Shown: positions 8,011 through 16,735 of the stretch, piece by piece
Layout: each line of letters begins with the position of its first letter
Position numbering within the stretch: position 1 is the first letter of the stretch
Source: Ignavibacteria bacterium
GTDB lineage: Bacteria; Bacteroidota; Ignavibacteria; Kapaibacteriales; UBA4661
Direction: 5' to 3'
Length of the DNA stretch: 64,000 nucleotides
Assembly: GCA_013298775.1 (NCBI GenBank)
Contig: JAAFIV010000004.1
Location: 62,001-126,000 of the forward strand
Made by a program: the position numbers and the translations under genes
The notes under the pieces: model-generated
Told to the model about the DNA's origin: nothing
Databases searched by the model: none
The model's input: the letters and a program-made list of their open reading frames with translations, nothing else

Positions 8011-8583
8011 TTATACTTTTTGAAGTTGAGTTTTTTTGCTGCTTTGCGCTTGAACCAAATCGTATTTTACCTTGACAAAGCGAACCAAGCTGTTCACCTG
8101 AATATCTTGCGTGAGCATCGCACTACTCAAGCCTTCTAGGAAAATCATTAAAAATTCGGTTTCTTTATCGGGATAATCATAGCCCAGTGTGTCGAATGCT
8201 TGATACAAAGCCTTTGTTAGGGCAATAACCGAGGTGTCTTGCTGTTTTGAAGGAAGAATTTTCTGGGAATATTTCAACGCGAATTGCAAGCCCCAAAACT
8301 CACGTTCTTGCTCAATAAGCTGCACAGGAAGGTCAATAACACGAGTAATGATGCGTCTTGGGTCGGTTTCTTCAGCAATGCTGTTCACCATCGCTTGAAC
8401 ACGCGCTTGCCCTTCTTCCAAAATTGCTTGGAGTAATCCTTCTTTACTCCCGAAATGGCGAAAAATCAAGCCCTCTGAGACCTGCGCTTCTTTTGCAATC
8501 TGGCTTGTCGGTGTTGCCGCAAATCCCTGCTTCGCGAAGAGATTGAGTGCAACCGAAAGAATGAGTTCTTGTTTTTCAGTCAT
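8011..8583 (-). CDS. TetR/AcrR-family repressor (module 2)
   Basis: 190 aa. N-terminal HTH at 10-50 with AKQGFAATPTSQIAKEAQVS and the LIFRHFGSKEGLL turn typical of the family; the remainder is a helical effector domain. A consensus Bacteroidota promoter lies just upstream and the operator GTGAGTAATTACTTAC sits immediately downstream of its -7 box. A one-base variant of the operator precedes the SDR gene 50 bp downstream. Self-repression with co-control of the SDR is inferred. Its operator differs from that of module 1, so the two circuits are insulated. Confidence 0.92.
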   Translation of the reverse strand: MTEKQELILSVALNLFAKQGFAATPTSQIAKEAQVSEGLIFRHFGSKEGLLQAILEEGQARVQAMVNSIAEETDPRRIITRVIDLPVQLIEQEREFWGLQFALKYSQKILPSKQQDTSVIALTKALYQAFDTLGYDYPDKETEFLMIFLEGLSSAMLTQDIQVNSLVRFVKVKYDLVQAQSSKKTQLQKV

Positions 8584-8599
8584 GGCTCTTGTCTAAAAA

Positions 8600-8615
8600 G
8601 TGAGTAATTACTTAC
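8600..8615. promoter_or_regulatory. TetR operator, module 2, tetR side
   Basis: GTGAGTAATTACTTAC, a 16-bp palindrome with one mismatched pair, 17 bp before the tetR start and 4 bp downstream of the -7 box. Confidence 0.72.
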
Positions 8616-8618
8616 TTG

Positions 8619-8649
8619 CAAATGTATTGCTATTTACAGAATAAATCAA
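8619..8649 (-). promoter_or_regulatory. Bacteroidota-type promoter of tetR module 2
   Basis: On the minus strand: TTG at 8649-8647, 20-nt spacer, TACATTTG at 8626-8619. Full match to TTG-N19/20-TAnnTTTG. Confidence 0.7.
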
Positions 8650-8689
8650 GGGAAAATTTTGAGGCTTAAAAAAAGAATACAGCAACTCT

Positions 8690-8730
8690 CAAAAAAAACG
8701 GCGTAGAAGCATGTATCTACGCCGTTTTTG
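8690..8730 (-). terminator. Rho-independent terminator after aldo/keto reductase
   Basis: ACGGCGTAGA (8698-8707) pairs with TCTACGCCGT (8716-8725), flanked by an 8-A run that becomes a T-run on the minus strand. It lies 22 bp past the stop at 8752. Confidence 0.82.
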
Positions 8731-8751
8731 TTCATTTCTTACTTCCAATAC

Positions 8752-9774
8752 TTAAAAAACCTTCGCATCTTTTAGCACTTGGTCGTGAAGATTCGTAAAC
8801 GTCTTCGGATAACGCATAGCTGGTGCAGTGAGGTCGTCTAAAACCTTGATTTCATCGGCGGTCAGCGTGATTGTAAGGCTATCAAAATTTGCTTGCAACT
8901 GTTCGAGTTTGCTCACGCCGATAAGAATCGTAGAAGCATACGGCTTGGTAAGAAGCCATGCAAGCGATACCGCCGTCAGCGAGGTTTTGTGCGCCTCTGC
9001 GATGCTTTTCACTGCATCAACGACATCATAACCCCAGTTTCTATCGAAAAGCCCTAAATCAAACGAATTGAGTCGCGCTGATTCCGGCTCAGGGTTTTCG
9101 CGGGTGTATTTACCCGTCAAAAAGCCGCTACTAAGCGGACTCCAGACCATCATACCCACGCCGTGATGCTGCGCCATCGGGATAAATTCTGCATCAAGTT
9201 CGCGGTTCAAAAGGGAATAGTGCATTTGCGAGGCGATAAACGGCGAATAGCCTTTCTCGCGCTGCATTTGCAGGGCAGTTGCGGCTTTCCACGCTTGCCA
9301 GTTGCTGAAGCCCGAATATCGAATTTTGCCTTGTTGTTGTAGTATTTCCAATGCTTTCAGCGTTTCTTCGATTGGCGTAATCGGGTCGTCGTTGTGGAGC
9401 ATGAGAATATCAATGTAGTCCGTTCCAAGATTTTTCAAGCTACGCTCTGCCGTGTCAATGATATTTTTGAAGCTGATTCCCGCATTGAACGCCGCATTGC
9501 CCGTGCGAAAAGCAATTTTGGTGGTGATAACGGCTTCATTCCTGCGTTGTCCGAGAGCTTTGCCGAGCATCTGCTCGCTGACACCGTTGTTGTATGCGGC
9601 TGCGGTGTCGAAAAGATTGATTCCCGCATCGAAGGAGCGGTTGATAAGTTCGTTTGCCTTCGCTTGGTCGAAGGTGTATTGCAGCCCGAAATAATCACCT
9701 TCGCCAAAAAGCATCGTTCCCATTGCAAGGCGGGAAACGACCAAGCCGGATTTGCCTAATTGTGTGTAGAGCAT
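8752..9774 (-). CDS. Aldo/keto reductase
   Basis: 340 aa, full length for the NADPH-dependent AKR family. The catalytic tetrad is visible: Asp56 and Tyr61 in LFDTAAAYNNG, Lys86 in VITTKIAF, His127 in DILMLHNDDP. The C-terminal NADP-binding loop is present (SILIGVSKLEQLQANF). It reduces aldehydes or ketones; family subgroup resembles YdjG/Tas-like general AKRs. It has its own terminator and is separated by a gap from the TetR-SDR modules, but sits next to them, making a 4.3-kb block of three carbonyl-handling enzymes. Shared regulation is not shown by the sequence: no TetR operator was found in front of it. Confidence 0.92.
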   Translation of the reverse strand: MLYTQLGKSGLVVSRLAMGTMLFGEGDYFGLQYTFDQAKANELINRSFDAGINLFDTAAAYNNGVSEQMLGKALGQRRNEAVITTKIAFRTGNAAFNAGISFKNIIDTAERSLKNLGTDYIDILMLHNDDPITPIEETLKALEILQQQGKIRYSGFSNWQAWKAATALQMQREKGYSPFIASQMHYSLLNRELDAEFIPMAQHHGVGMMVWSPLSSGFLTGKYTRENPEPESARLNSFDLGLFDRNWGYDVVDAVKSIAEAHKTSLTAVSLAWLLTKPYASTILIGVSKLEQLQANFDSLTITLTADEIKVLDDLTAPAMRYPKTFTNLHDQVLKDAKVF

Positions 9775-9852
9775 TTGAGCAGAAAAAATGAAAATGAAAA
9801 ATTCGTTGTTTGAGAAAATACCGTAGAAAAGACCGTAGCAAAGACTGTCGCG

Positions 9853-10794
9853 CTACGCGTAGGCTACCTGCAAAGCCCTGAATGTAAGCCAGTCAGAGGC
9901 TTGTCGTTCATTAGAAAACGTCATCGTTTCTACGCCCTGCACATTTTCCATGACGTTCCGAACCGACATTTGCGCAACAACTTTTTCCGGCATCACAACT
10001 GCCATGCGCTTCAGCCCTGCCTTGACCGCACGAGGCATCCAGTCCGCGTAAAACCACTCTTGGTCAGCTTTGTCGGTGGGTGCAAATTCGCGCAGGTTGG
10101 GCAAATACAAGCGGGCGTTTTTTGTCCGAATCAAATTCAAGACGTGGTCTAAGCCATTTCGCAGTTTTTCTCCTTTCGCAAAACCCGTAAAATCCGCATG
10201 AACAGTGCGTTTTTCCTCGTCCCACCAGACTTTGAGATGTGGTTCCAAAACGAAATACTGGATAACCGAAGCAGATGGACTACTTGACGAGAATGATTTC
10301 GTCGGTAATGATTTCGTCGGTAATGGCGCAAACACTTGATGTGGTGCGGGATTGGGAACCGTTCTTGTCGTTCGAGGCGTGATTTCTGCGCTTGGCGTTG
10401 CAATGTGTTGATTCGTCATTTTAAGCCACTGCCGCGCCTCGTCAATACTGGGAAAGGCTGCTGATTCGTAGGTGCTTTTTTTGAAATACTCTTTGGAATT
10501 AATACGAGAAAGTGCTGTTCCGGGCTGGACGGTTGCGAGTTTCTTCAAGCCTATTGCGATTGCTTGCGGTGTCCAGACGTTCAAGCCCCATTCTTGGTCA
10601 TCAATTTCAATCAGTTTGAAATGCGTGAGGTCGGTCAGCCAGAACTGCCCACGTTTCATGCGAAGAAGCTCCAAACCCGCCGACAACGCCGTGCGCAATG
10701 CTTCCGATGAAGGATTTTGTAGCCAAACAAGTTCAACCGCAGAAATTTCTGTATTCCATGCGATGGTCGCGTATTCTGATGAAAAGTACAACAT
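9853..10794 (-). CDS. Two-domain protein with an internal ~120-residue duplication
   Basis: 313 aa, no signal peptide or membrane segment. Residues 1-125 and ~185-305 are diverged repeats of one domain: each begins with strands around W(N/D)xE, has a helix, then LxLTDLTHF or LYLPNLREF, then DQEW, a W(T/M)P(Q/R)A helix, (A/G)LK(K/R)(L/M)A and a final SxxEA or SNERQ helix ending DWL/QWL. This resembles STAS/SpoIIAA-like folds found in Bacteroidota, but that is a guess. The linker (about 125-180) is low complexity and contains a 15-bp tandem duplication (LPTKS twice). Role unknown; a signalling or scaffold role would fit the fold. Confidence 0.75.
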   Translation of the reverse strand: MLYFSSEYATIAWNTEISAVELVWLQNPSSEALRTALSAGLELLRMKRGQFWLTDLTHFKLIEIDDQEWGLNVWTPQAIAIGLKKLATVQPGTALSRINSKEYFKKSTYESAAFPSIDEARQWLKMTNQHIATPSAEITPRTTRTVPNPAPHQVFAPLPTKSLPTKSFSSSSPSASVIQYFVLEPHLKVWWDEEKRTVHADFTGFAKGEKLRNGLDHVLNLIRTKNARLYLPNLREFAPTDKADQEWFYADWMPRAVKAGLKRMAVVMPEKVVAQMSVRNVMENVQGVETMTFSNERQASDWLTFRALQVAYA

Positions 10795-10875
10795 AGCATT
10801 TACCTTGATTGGTGATGAAAAATTGATGATGAAAAATTGTTTGGGGTATTTTGAGATGTCAAATTGAGAAGACGT

Positions 10876-11325
10876 TTACACCAGTCTCCATGCGGTAATC
10901 AAGCCATTTGCCACAGTAAAGTAATAGTCCGCACGGCTCGTGGCATTGCCGTTTCTGCCCCAGCGTCCTTGTATGCGAACGACGTTCCCGTCCTGCGTTG
11001 CTGTTTCGATTTGAATAACGGCGCGTGGTGCAAAAAGGTCGCTTTCAAGCCAGTTACGGAAGGAGGTTCCCGTATTCAAGCTACCCGTAAGGCTGTACGC
11101 ATAGCCGGCATTGTCAGAAACAAGTGCCAGTGCCGCATTGCGGTCGTTAGCATTGATAGCATTGATGAAATTTTGAACGGTGCGAAATTCTGCTGTTGTC
11201 AGTGTCTGTGCGGTTGGTGTGGATGGCGTAGATGGCGCATTGGGGCTGACATTGCTGCAAGAAACAAGAGCAAACATTGCCAAAGCAACGAAAGGAAGCA
11301 TGAGCGTTTTCATAAGCGTTTTCAT
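10876..11325 (-). CDS. Small lipoprotein with NTF2/SnoaL-like domain
   Basis: 149 aa. Signal peptide with lipobox LVSC, Cys23 as the lipidated residue, then a Pro/Thr/Ser-rich spacer and a compact ~100-residue domain reminiscent of SnoaL/NTF2 folds (TTAEFRTVQNFINAINAND, later RIQGRWGRN and a closing ITAWRLV). It probably sits in the periplasm on the inner or outer membrane. The first eight residues are MKTLMKTL, from a 12-bp tandem duplication that creates two possible start codons. No function can be assigned. Confidence 0.75.
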   Translation of the reverse strand: MKTLMKTLMLPFVALAMFALVSCSNVSPNAPSTPSTPTAQTLTTAEFRTVQNFINAINANDRNAALALVSDNAGYAYSLTGSLNTGTSFRNWLESDLFAPRAVIQIETATQDGNVVRIQGRWGRNGNATSRADYYFTVANGLITAWRLV

Positions 11326-11508
11326 AGTGGTGTGGGAATAAAAATAAAAAGTGATGAATTGTTGGTGCGAATTCGTTTGTTGAATTTCACACTACAAAAA
11401 TACATCACTCTTCAAGGCTGGCACTGACAGCATTCAAAGCAAAAATGACGAAAATCAAAGGAGAAGGAGAAAAAGAAAACGAAGTGAAGGTTGGAGCTTT
11501 TGAATGCT

Positions 11509-12411
11509 TTAATTTACCAGCGAATATCCTGTTGCCGATAGCACAAACTGTGTTCCTGCGCCTTTGTGGGAGCGGCAAGTCAGTACAAACGACATCGCCT
11601 CAGCGTACCTTTTTGCAATAGAAAGCCCGATTCCGTGTGATTCTTCGCCACTTGTCGGTATGGTGGAAATATTTGCATTTGGCTGAAACACCCGCAGTAC
11701 CTCGTCCGCGCTCATTCCTTCGCCGCTATCTTCTACAATGAGGCGTAAAATCTGCTCTCCGAATACGCCGACACGCTCTGAAAGCCGCACCAATACTGCA
11801 CTTCCCGGCTCGGAATACTTGATTGCATTGGAAAGCAGGTTTTCAATGATTTCTGTCGTAGCACACCTGTCGGCGTGTATCCATGCGTGTTTCGTCAAGT
11901 TCTCTTCGTACTTCAGCGTGATATTTTTCTGCCCTGCTCGCAAACGATATTCTTCTACCATGAGGCGCACAAGTGGCGCGAACTCGACAGCTTGCATTTT
12001 GAGCGAAAGCTGCTTAGAAGCACGTTCGGGGTCGGTTTTGAAACGCATAGCTTCGGTCTCTGCAAAAAGTCGCCGCGCATCTAAAAGTCGTGATAAAATC
12101 TCGCTCATCCGCTCTGCAATAGACAAGATGCTGGAGAGATAGCGTTTTGCATGAATTTGAAGCGTTTCCGGCAACATACCTTCCACCAGACGCTTTTGCA
12201 GCATCGAGGCGGAAAGAATAATGCTGGTAAGCGGATTTTTCAGATTATGCGCAGCGTCGGCAATGGTGTTGTTCTGTGCCTCGACAAGTCTGCGAAGCCG
12301 CTTGTTCTCTTGCGTTAAACGCCCGCACTCAGCACTGATAAATTCCATGTATTCATCGTTTGGGCATGGTGCCGTGTTGCCGCCGCTCGGAGGTTCTTTT
12401 CGTGTACTCAT
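11509..12411 (-). CDS. Soluble histidine kinase coupled to the chemoreceptor
   Basis: 300 aa without membrane segments. Residues ~22-50 form a coiled coil, followed by a HisKA domain with phospho-acceptor His55 in AAHNLKNP, then HATPase_c with N-box IIENLLSNAIKYS, DSGEGMS and GIGLSIAKRYAEAM. The H-box has Asn instead of the usual Asp after His, unlike all the other kinases in this window. Its start codon overlaps the stop of the upstream MCP-like gene by one base (TAATG), so the two are translationally coupled and probably work together. No receiver or DNA-binding regulator follows. Confidence 0.9.
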   Translation of the reverse strand: MSTRKEPPSGGNTAPCPNDEYMEFISAECGRLTQENKRLRRLVEAQNNTIADAAHNLKNPLTSIILSASMLQKRLVEGMLPETLQIHAKRYLSSILSIAERMSEILSRLLDARRLFAETEAMRFKTDPERASKQLSLKMQAVEFAPLVRLMVEEYRLRAGQKNITLKYEENLTKHAWIHADRCATTEIIENLLSNAIKYSEPGSAVLVRLSERVGVFGEQILRLIVEDSGEGMSADEVLRVFQPNANISTIPTSGEESHGIGLSIAKRYAEAMSFVLTCRSHKGAGTQFVLSATGYSLVN

Positions 12412-14312
12412 TATGCCACCTCAAATGATGCGGTTCTTGCTTGCAAGCCTGATAAACGCTTGCTTACAGGCAGTGCTTGTTTTTGGGGTAATTGTTGGAA
12501 GCGGTTTTGTGGAGCAAAATTTGTGCTTGGCAATAATGCTGCCGACTCAGGATTTATCACACTTGTAAGGCGAAATTCATCGGCTGCCTCACTCAGATTT
12601 TCCGTTAATTCGCGCAATCCGTTCAGACATTGCGAAGTTTCTTTCGCCGCACTTGCGGTTTGCTGTGTGGTAACGCTTATTTGCTCAATCGTTCCCGCAA
12701 TTTCACTCATCGCACCTGATTGTTCCTCACTTGCAGAGGCTATCTGCCCAATAATTTCGCTCACCTTGCGCACACGCTCACTTACACCAAGAAGTCCGTG
12801 CTGCGTGGTGCGATAGCTCTCGGAGCCGCGCTGAACCTGCATTTTACAGCCTTCCATATCGTCAGCCGCTTGCACAGTGCGGGTTTGAATTGCTTTTACG
12901 GTGCGGGCAATTTCTTTTGTTGCCGCTTGTGTACGCTCGGCAAGTTTGCGCACTTCGTCGGCAACAACCGCAAAGCCGCGCCCGTGTTCACCTGCGCGAG
13001 CCGCTTCAATGGCTGCGTTCAGGGCGAGAAGGTTTGTTTGGTCGGCGATGTCGTCAATGGCGGTGGCAATTTCCTGAATTTCTGCGCTGCTTTGGCTAAA
13101 ATCGTGAATAGCATCGGCAGCGCGATTGACTGTGTTCAAGACCGATGCAATCACTTCTTGCGTATCGGCTGCTGCCGTGCTGATGCCGCGTGTCTCGCGC
13201 TCGGTTTCTTCGGCATTCATCGCCACAAGGCTGATTTGGCGTGTTGTTTCGGCGATGGTAACGTGAATCTGTTCCACTGCCGCCATAATTTGCGAGGTTT
13301 GGCTTGCTTGCGAAATTGTTCCGCCCGAAACCTGTTCAGTCATAGCAGCAATGCGGCTTGCCTCAGATGCCGTACGCTCCGCCATCGTGCTGATGTGGCT
13401 TACAAGACCATTCATCCGCGAAATCGTAGCATTGAAGCCATTGATGAGCAATTCCATTCGGCGGCGCGACTCCTGCAAGACCGGATGTTCGCGTAACAAC
13501 TGGCTTTCCTCCGTGTCCCGCATCTGCACTTCGAGCGATAAATCGCCCTCCGAAACCTGCTCCATTGCGTGCAAAAGTCCCTTGATATTTTGCCCAACAA
13601 ATTCATTCATTGCCTCAGAAACCCGCATTGCTGCTGCATCCTTGAGGCGTGTTGCTTCCTGCTCTTCGGAGAGTTTCTGTACGGCTTCCTCAACTTTTTG
13701 CTCAGTTGCCGCTTGTGCCGCCTCTAAGCCGCGCTGTTTCTGGCTTCGCTGGGCATCAAAGACTTGTGTAAAGACTACGATTGCAGACACAACACTAAGC
13801 ATTCCCGCACCTGTCAGTAAAACCTCAAAGTGCGCATCATAACTCAGCTCAAGCGGAATAAAATGCTGCATATCGTTGAGTAAAAATGCGGTTGTTGCAA
13901 GAATTTGCGACGCAAATACCATCCAGCCAGCTTTGCGTCCCAAGAGCAAAATCGCTGCAATTGTGGCAACGGTCATGCCCGGAATCGAAGGAGCGTGAAT
14001 GCCGCCTGTGGTAATGCTCCAATGAATAGTCGCAGCAAACAAGCTCGCCACGTACACATACCCGCCCATGCGAGCAGAACCTGAAAGCCGCATGACGACT
14101 GCTGCTAAGAAGGTGAGGAGCATCGGAACAACATAGCTAAAAATAAGCGGCACACTTTGAATCACAAACACAACATTTGGCACATTGGTAGCGAGAATAA
14201 ACGACGTTACAAGGCTGATAATAGCGGTCAAACGGGCATGATTGTATTCATCCGAACCTAGAATGAGGTTTTGCGGAATAAATGCACGGACGATATTTTG
14301 GAGCGGGTTCAT
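12411..14312 (-). CDS. Methyl-accepting chemotaxis-like receptor with multi-pass sensor
   Basis: 633 aa from the ATG at 14312. The open frame extends to 14402 but the extra residues are Cys/His-rich and unlike a domain. Residues ~20-200 contain about six hydrophobic helices without a large periplasmic loop, then a coiled coil and the MCP signalling domain with hairpin tip [20 protein letters not shown] and the conserved [17 protein letters not shown]. The layout is unlike classical two-TM receptors. No cheA, cheW or other che gene is in the window, whereas the next gene is a histidine kinase overlapping by one base, so this receptor may signal to that kinase. Confidence 0.9.
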   Translation of the reverse strand: MNPLQNIVRAFIPQNLILGSDEYNHARLTAIISLVTSFILATNVPNVVFVIQSVPLIFSYVVPMLLTFLAAVVMRLSGSARMGGYVYVASLFAATIHWSITTGGIHAPSIPGMTVATIAAILLLGRKAGWMVFASQILATTAFLLNDMQHFIPLELSYDAHFEVLLTGAGMLSVVSAIVVFTQVFDAQRSQKQRGLEAAQAATEQKVEEAVQKLSEEQEATRLKDAAAMRVSEAMNEFVGQNIKGLLHAMEQVSEGDLSLEVQMRDTEESQLLREHPVLQESRRRMELLINGFNATISRMNGLVSHISTMAERTASEASRIAAMTEQVSGGTISQASQTSQIMAAVEQIHVTIAETTRQISLVAMNAEETERETRGISTAAADTQEVIASVLNTVNRAADAIHDFSQSSAEIQEIATAIDDIADQTNLLALNAAIEAARAGEHGRGFAVVADEVRKLAERTQAATKEIARTVKAIQTRTVQAADDMEGCKMQVQRGSESYRTTQHGLLGVSERVRKVSEIIGQIASASEEQSGAMSEIAGTIEQISVTTQQTASAAKETSQCLNGLRELTENLSEAADEFRLTSVINPESAALLPSTNFAPQNRFQQLPQKQALPVSKRLSGLQARTASFEVA

Positions 14313-14350
14313 GGCAAGAGCCTTTCGGATAGTACAAGAAAAATTGTTAC

Positions 14351-14387
14351 GTGAACATGAAGAAAAATGCTTATGGTGAATGTTCAC
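14351..14387. promoter_or_regulatory. Possible operator upstream of the MCP gene
   Basis: GTGAACAT at 14351-14358 is an inverted repeat of ATGTTCAC at 14380-14387. The right half also forms its own small palindrome GTGAATGTTCAC. Position suggests regulation of the MCP-kinase pair; no binding protein is known. Confidence 0.35.
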
Positions 14388-14490
14388 ACAACAAAAATAC
14401 AATACCTGTATCTATGCGGGTTAGGACGCTTTTCTGCAAGATTGGTACTTTTTTCCGACGTTTTGCCTTGCAGATGAAAATATTGCAATA

Positions 14491-14526
14491 AAAAAAGCCT
14501 CAAGGCAAGATTCTATGAGGCTTTTG
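14491..14526 (-). terminator. Rho-independent terminator after AraC-type gene
   Basis: AAAAGCCTCA (14493-14502) pairs with TGAGGCTTTT (14516-14525). It lies downstream of the AraC gene ending at 14585 and reads as stem plus T-run on the minus strand. Confidence 0.75.
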
Positions 14527-14584
14527 GGGCTAGTTAGCACTTTCTTCGGGAAAATCAGGACAATTTTCTGGGAGTGTCGTTGCG

Positions 14585-15577
14585 CTACTCAATCACACAA
14601 TTTGTTTGGCGAAATTCGGTCGGTGTTTGCAAGGTGTGTTTGCGGAAAAATCGTGTAAAGTAGGATTGGTCTTCAAAGTTCAGTGTTAATGCGATTTCCG
14701 CGACGGTCATGGAAGTTCGGCAGAGGTAATATTTTGCTTGAAGAATGATGCGACTTTGAATAATATCGCTCGGCGTACAGCCTAGATACCGCTTCACGGC
14801 TTCACTCAGGTATTTTGGCGAAACAAATAGCTGCTCGGCAAGTTCAGCAACTGAAATATGGCGTGAATACTGGCTTTCAAGAGCTTTCTTGAACCGACGA
14901 ATAAGGTCAGAATCATTCGTTTGACGCTCGGTAAAAGACTCAGCAAGAGCCAAATAGCGGCGGTTTGCGATAATCAGAATTTGGTTAATGATGAGGCGAA
15001 TCATCGTTGCACGTTGCCACGCAAGCGAGTGATACTCTTTGTCCATCGCTAAAAAGAGCGCGTGAATCTGCTGAAATTCTACTTCCTCCAAGGAAAAAAC
15101 TTGCGGATTACCAAACTCAAAAAATGGATATTGAGCAGGATGGCGATTGCACGGCGCGTCGGTCATCAAGAACTCATCGGTAAAGTTGATGTACATGAAC
15201 TCCGCATCAGGACTGGTGTTTAGGTATTCGTTGATGTCGCCCGGAGCAACGAAGTTGATGGAATATTTATGGAGAATAATACTCTCTAAGCCGCGCCGTT
15301 TCTCGATTTCACCTTCTAATTGAATGCAAATAGAGTAAAATGTCGCACGATGCGGAGCAACCGACCCAATAAAACCATCAGAACCATACGCCTGAAAGCC
15401 CTCCAGCGCGTATTTGCTATCGTGCCGAGAATTCATGCCAAAGCGAACCACGCCGTCGTACTTCAAATCACGATGAAACACTTCGTATTCTGTTCCCAGA
15501 GATAGCGGCGCAATTAAGCCGTCTGACGGGATATGTATTTCGCTTCGTAGAGCCGATAATTGCTTGGTTTGTGGCAT
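14585..15577 (-). CDS. AraC-family transcriptional regulator (A)
   Basis: 330 aa. N-terminal ~200 residues resemble a cupin-type sensor, and the C-terminal ~95 residues carry the double HTH of AraC/XylS: ISVAELAEQLFVSPKYLSE and MTVAEIALTLNFEDQSYFTRFFRKH followed by PTEFR. A stand-alone regulator at the head of the AraC island, ended by its own terminator. The first 55 codons and the upstream region are duplicated at 19379-19545, so this promoter exists twice. Ligand and targets unknown. Confidence 0.9.
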   Translation of the reverse strand: MPQTKQLSALRSEIHIPSDGLIAPLSLGTEYEVFHRDLKYDGVVRFGMNSRHDSKYALEGFQAYGSDGFIGSVAPHRATFYSICIQLEGEIEKRRGLESIILHKYSINFVAPGDINEYLNTSPDAEFMYINFTDEFLMTDAPCNRHPAQYPFFEFGNPQVFSLEEVEFQQIHALFLAMDKEYHSLAWQRATMIRLIINQILIIANRRYLALAESFTERQTNDSDLIRRFKKALESQYSRHISVAELAEQLFVSPKYLSEAVKRYLGCTPSDIIQSRIILQAKYYLCRTSMTVAEIALTLNFEDQSYFTRFFRKHTLQTPTEFRQTNCVIE

Positions 15578-16589
15578 AATAGTAGTAGTACAACAATCAA
15601 CAATCTGATTTTTTCAACAAGACGTTTGTAAAACAAAAATAATGTTCAATCAAGAAAGCCGAAATGTATGAAAAAAAATCGGTCTATGCACGATTATCCC
15701 TGAATTGCTGCGGTGTTTGACCCGTTTGCTTTTTGAAAAACGCAGTAAAATGGGTGGGTTCGGAGAAGTGCAACCGAAAGGCGATTTCTTTGGTGGAAAG
15801 TTCTGTCTGCGTGAGAAGCGACTTTGCAAGCAATAGCAAATGCTCCTGAATGTGATAGGATGCGGTGTTGCCGGTAATGCGCTTAACAACGGCGTTCAGA
15901 TGGTTCGGGTGAACATTCAGCAAGTCCGCATAAAACGACGCTTGGCGGACTTCTGCGTGGTCGCCGAAAGCGTCTTCGGTTGCAGAGTGAGATTCAATCA
16001 GGCTTTGAAAGCGCGAAACCAGCACGGTATCTGCTGTGCGAGTATGTTCCGGCGTGGTAGATTCGGGTGAGCATTTGTCGAAAAAGCGTTTGGTAATCAC
16101 CAGCAAAAGTTGGGTGTATGCTTGGATAAAGCTGAATTTATCAGGGCTTTCGGAATGATATTCTTCAAAAATTCGCTTGAAGCAAGCATCAGCGCGAAGT
16201 CTTTCATCGGGCGGAAGGTCGAAAGCAAGAGTTTTATCCAAACGAAAGAAAGGAAAATCAAGAATAAAGCGGCTCCAGGCGGGGTTCATGCTGATAAATT
16301 CTTTTCCAAAGATGATATACCAACCCTTCCAATCGGGCGCAATATCCCACGTCACAACCTGATACGGCGAATTAAAAAACAAACTCGCGCGAAGCGGCTT
16401 GCCCATCACTTCCGTGTTCGTACCTTCATGCCGCAGTGCCACAGCGTAGAATTCATGCCGGAAAGAAGGCTGTTGCGCATTCACGGTGTGCATATTGTCC
16501 TCAAAGCGGCGAATATCGAAAAATGTGTGCTTCGGCGGAGGGATATTGACTGCCGAGCAGTATTCATGCAGTGTTGTGATGTGGCGCAT
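15411..16589. repeat. 1,179-bp direct repeat, copy 1
   Basis: Matches 19379-20557 at a constant offset of 3,968 bp with only scattered substitutions. It carries the 5' end of AraC (A), the intergenic space and all of AraC (B1). The match stops exactly at the ATG of B1/B2 on one side and inside AraC (A) on the other. Confidence 0.9.
15684..16589 (-). CDS. AraC-family transcriptional regulator (B1)
   Basis: 301 aa from the ATG at 16589; an upstream TTG at 16607 is not shared with the duplicate copy. N-terminal cupin-like sensor domain (FRHEFYAVALRHEG) and C-terminal AraC double HTH: VRQASFYADLLNVHPNHLNA and LSTKEIAFRLHFSEPTHFTAFFKKQ, closing with TPQQFRDN. Nearly identical to B2 at 19652-20557; the few differences are mostly silent or conservative, so both copies are likely to be functional and to share ligand and sites. 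Confidence 0.92.
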   Translation of the reverse strand: MRHITTLHEYCSAVNIPPPKHTFFDIRRFEDNMHTVNAQQPSFRHEFYAVALRHEGTNTEVMGKPLRASLFFNSPYQVVTWDIAPDWKGWYIIFGKEFISMNPAWSRFILDFPFFRLDKTLAFDLPPDERLRADACFKRIFEEYHSESPDKFSFIQAYTQLLLVITKRFFDKCSPESTTPEHTRTADTVLVSRFQSLIESHSATEDAFGDHAEVRQASFYADLLNVHPNHLNAVVKRITGNTASYHIQEHLLLLAKSLLTQTELSTKEIAFRLHFSEPTHFTAFFKKQTGQTPQQFRDNRA

Positions 16590-16681
16590 TGATATTTTGG
16601 GATGCAATAAAAAAGCTCAATTCACCAGAAAAAACGCCTATGAACGCAGATTATTGGAATGCGGGTGGTTGAAAATGAAAA

Positions 16682-16713
16682 ACGCCGATAAACCCAGGCG
16701 GTATCGGCGTTTT
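16682..16713 (-). terminator. Rho-independent terminator after DUF1349-like gene
   Basis: ACGCCGATA (16682-16690) pairs with TATCGGCGT (16702-16710) with A and T runs outside, 23 bp past the stop of the gene ending at 16736. Confidence 0.78.
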
Positions 16714-16735
16714 GTTTGAGTATCATTCATAAAAA

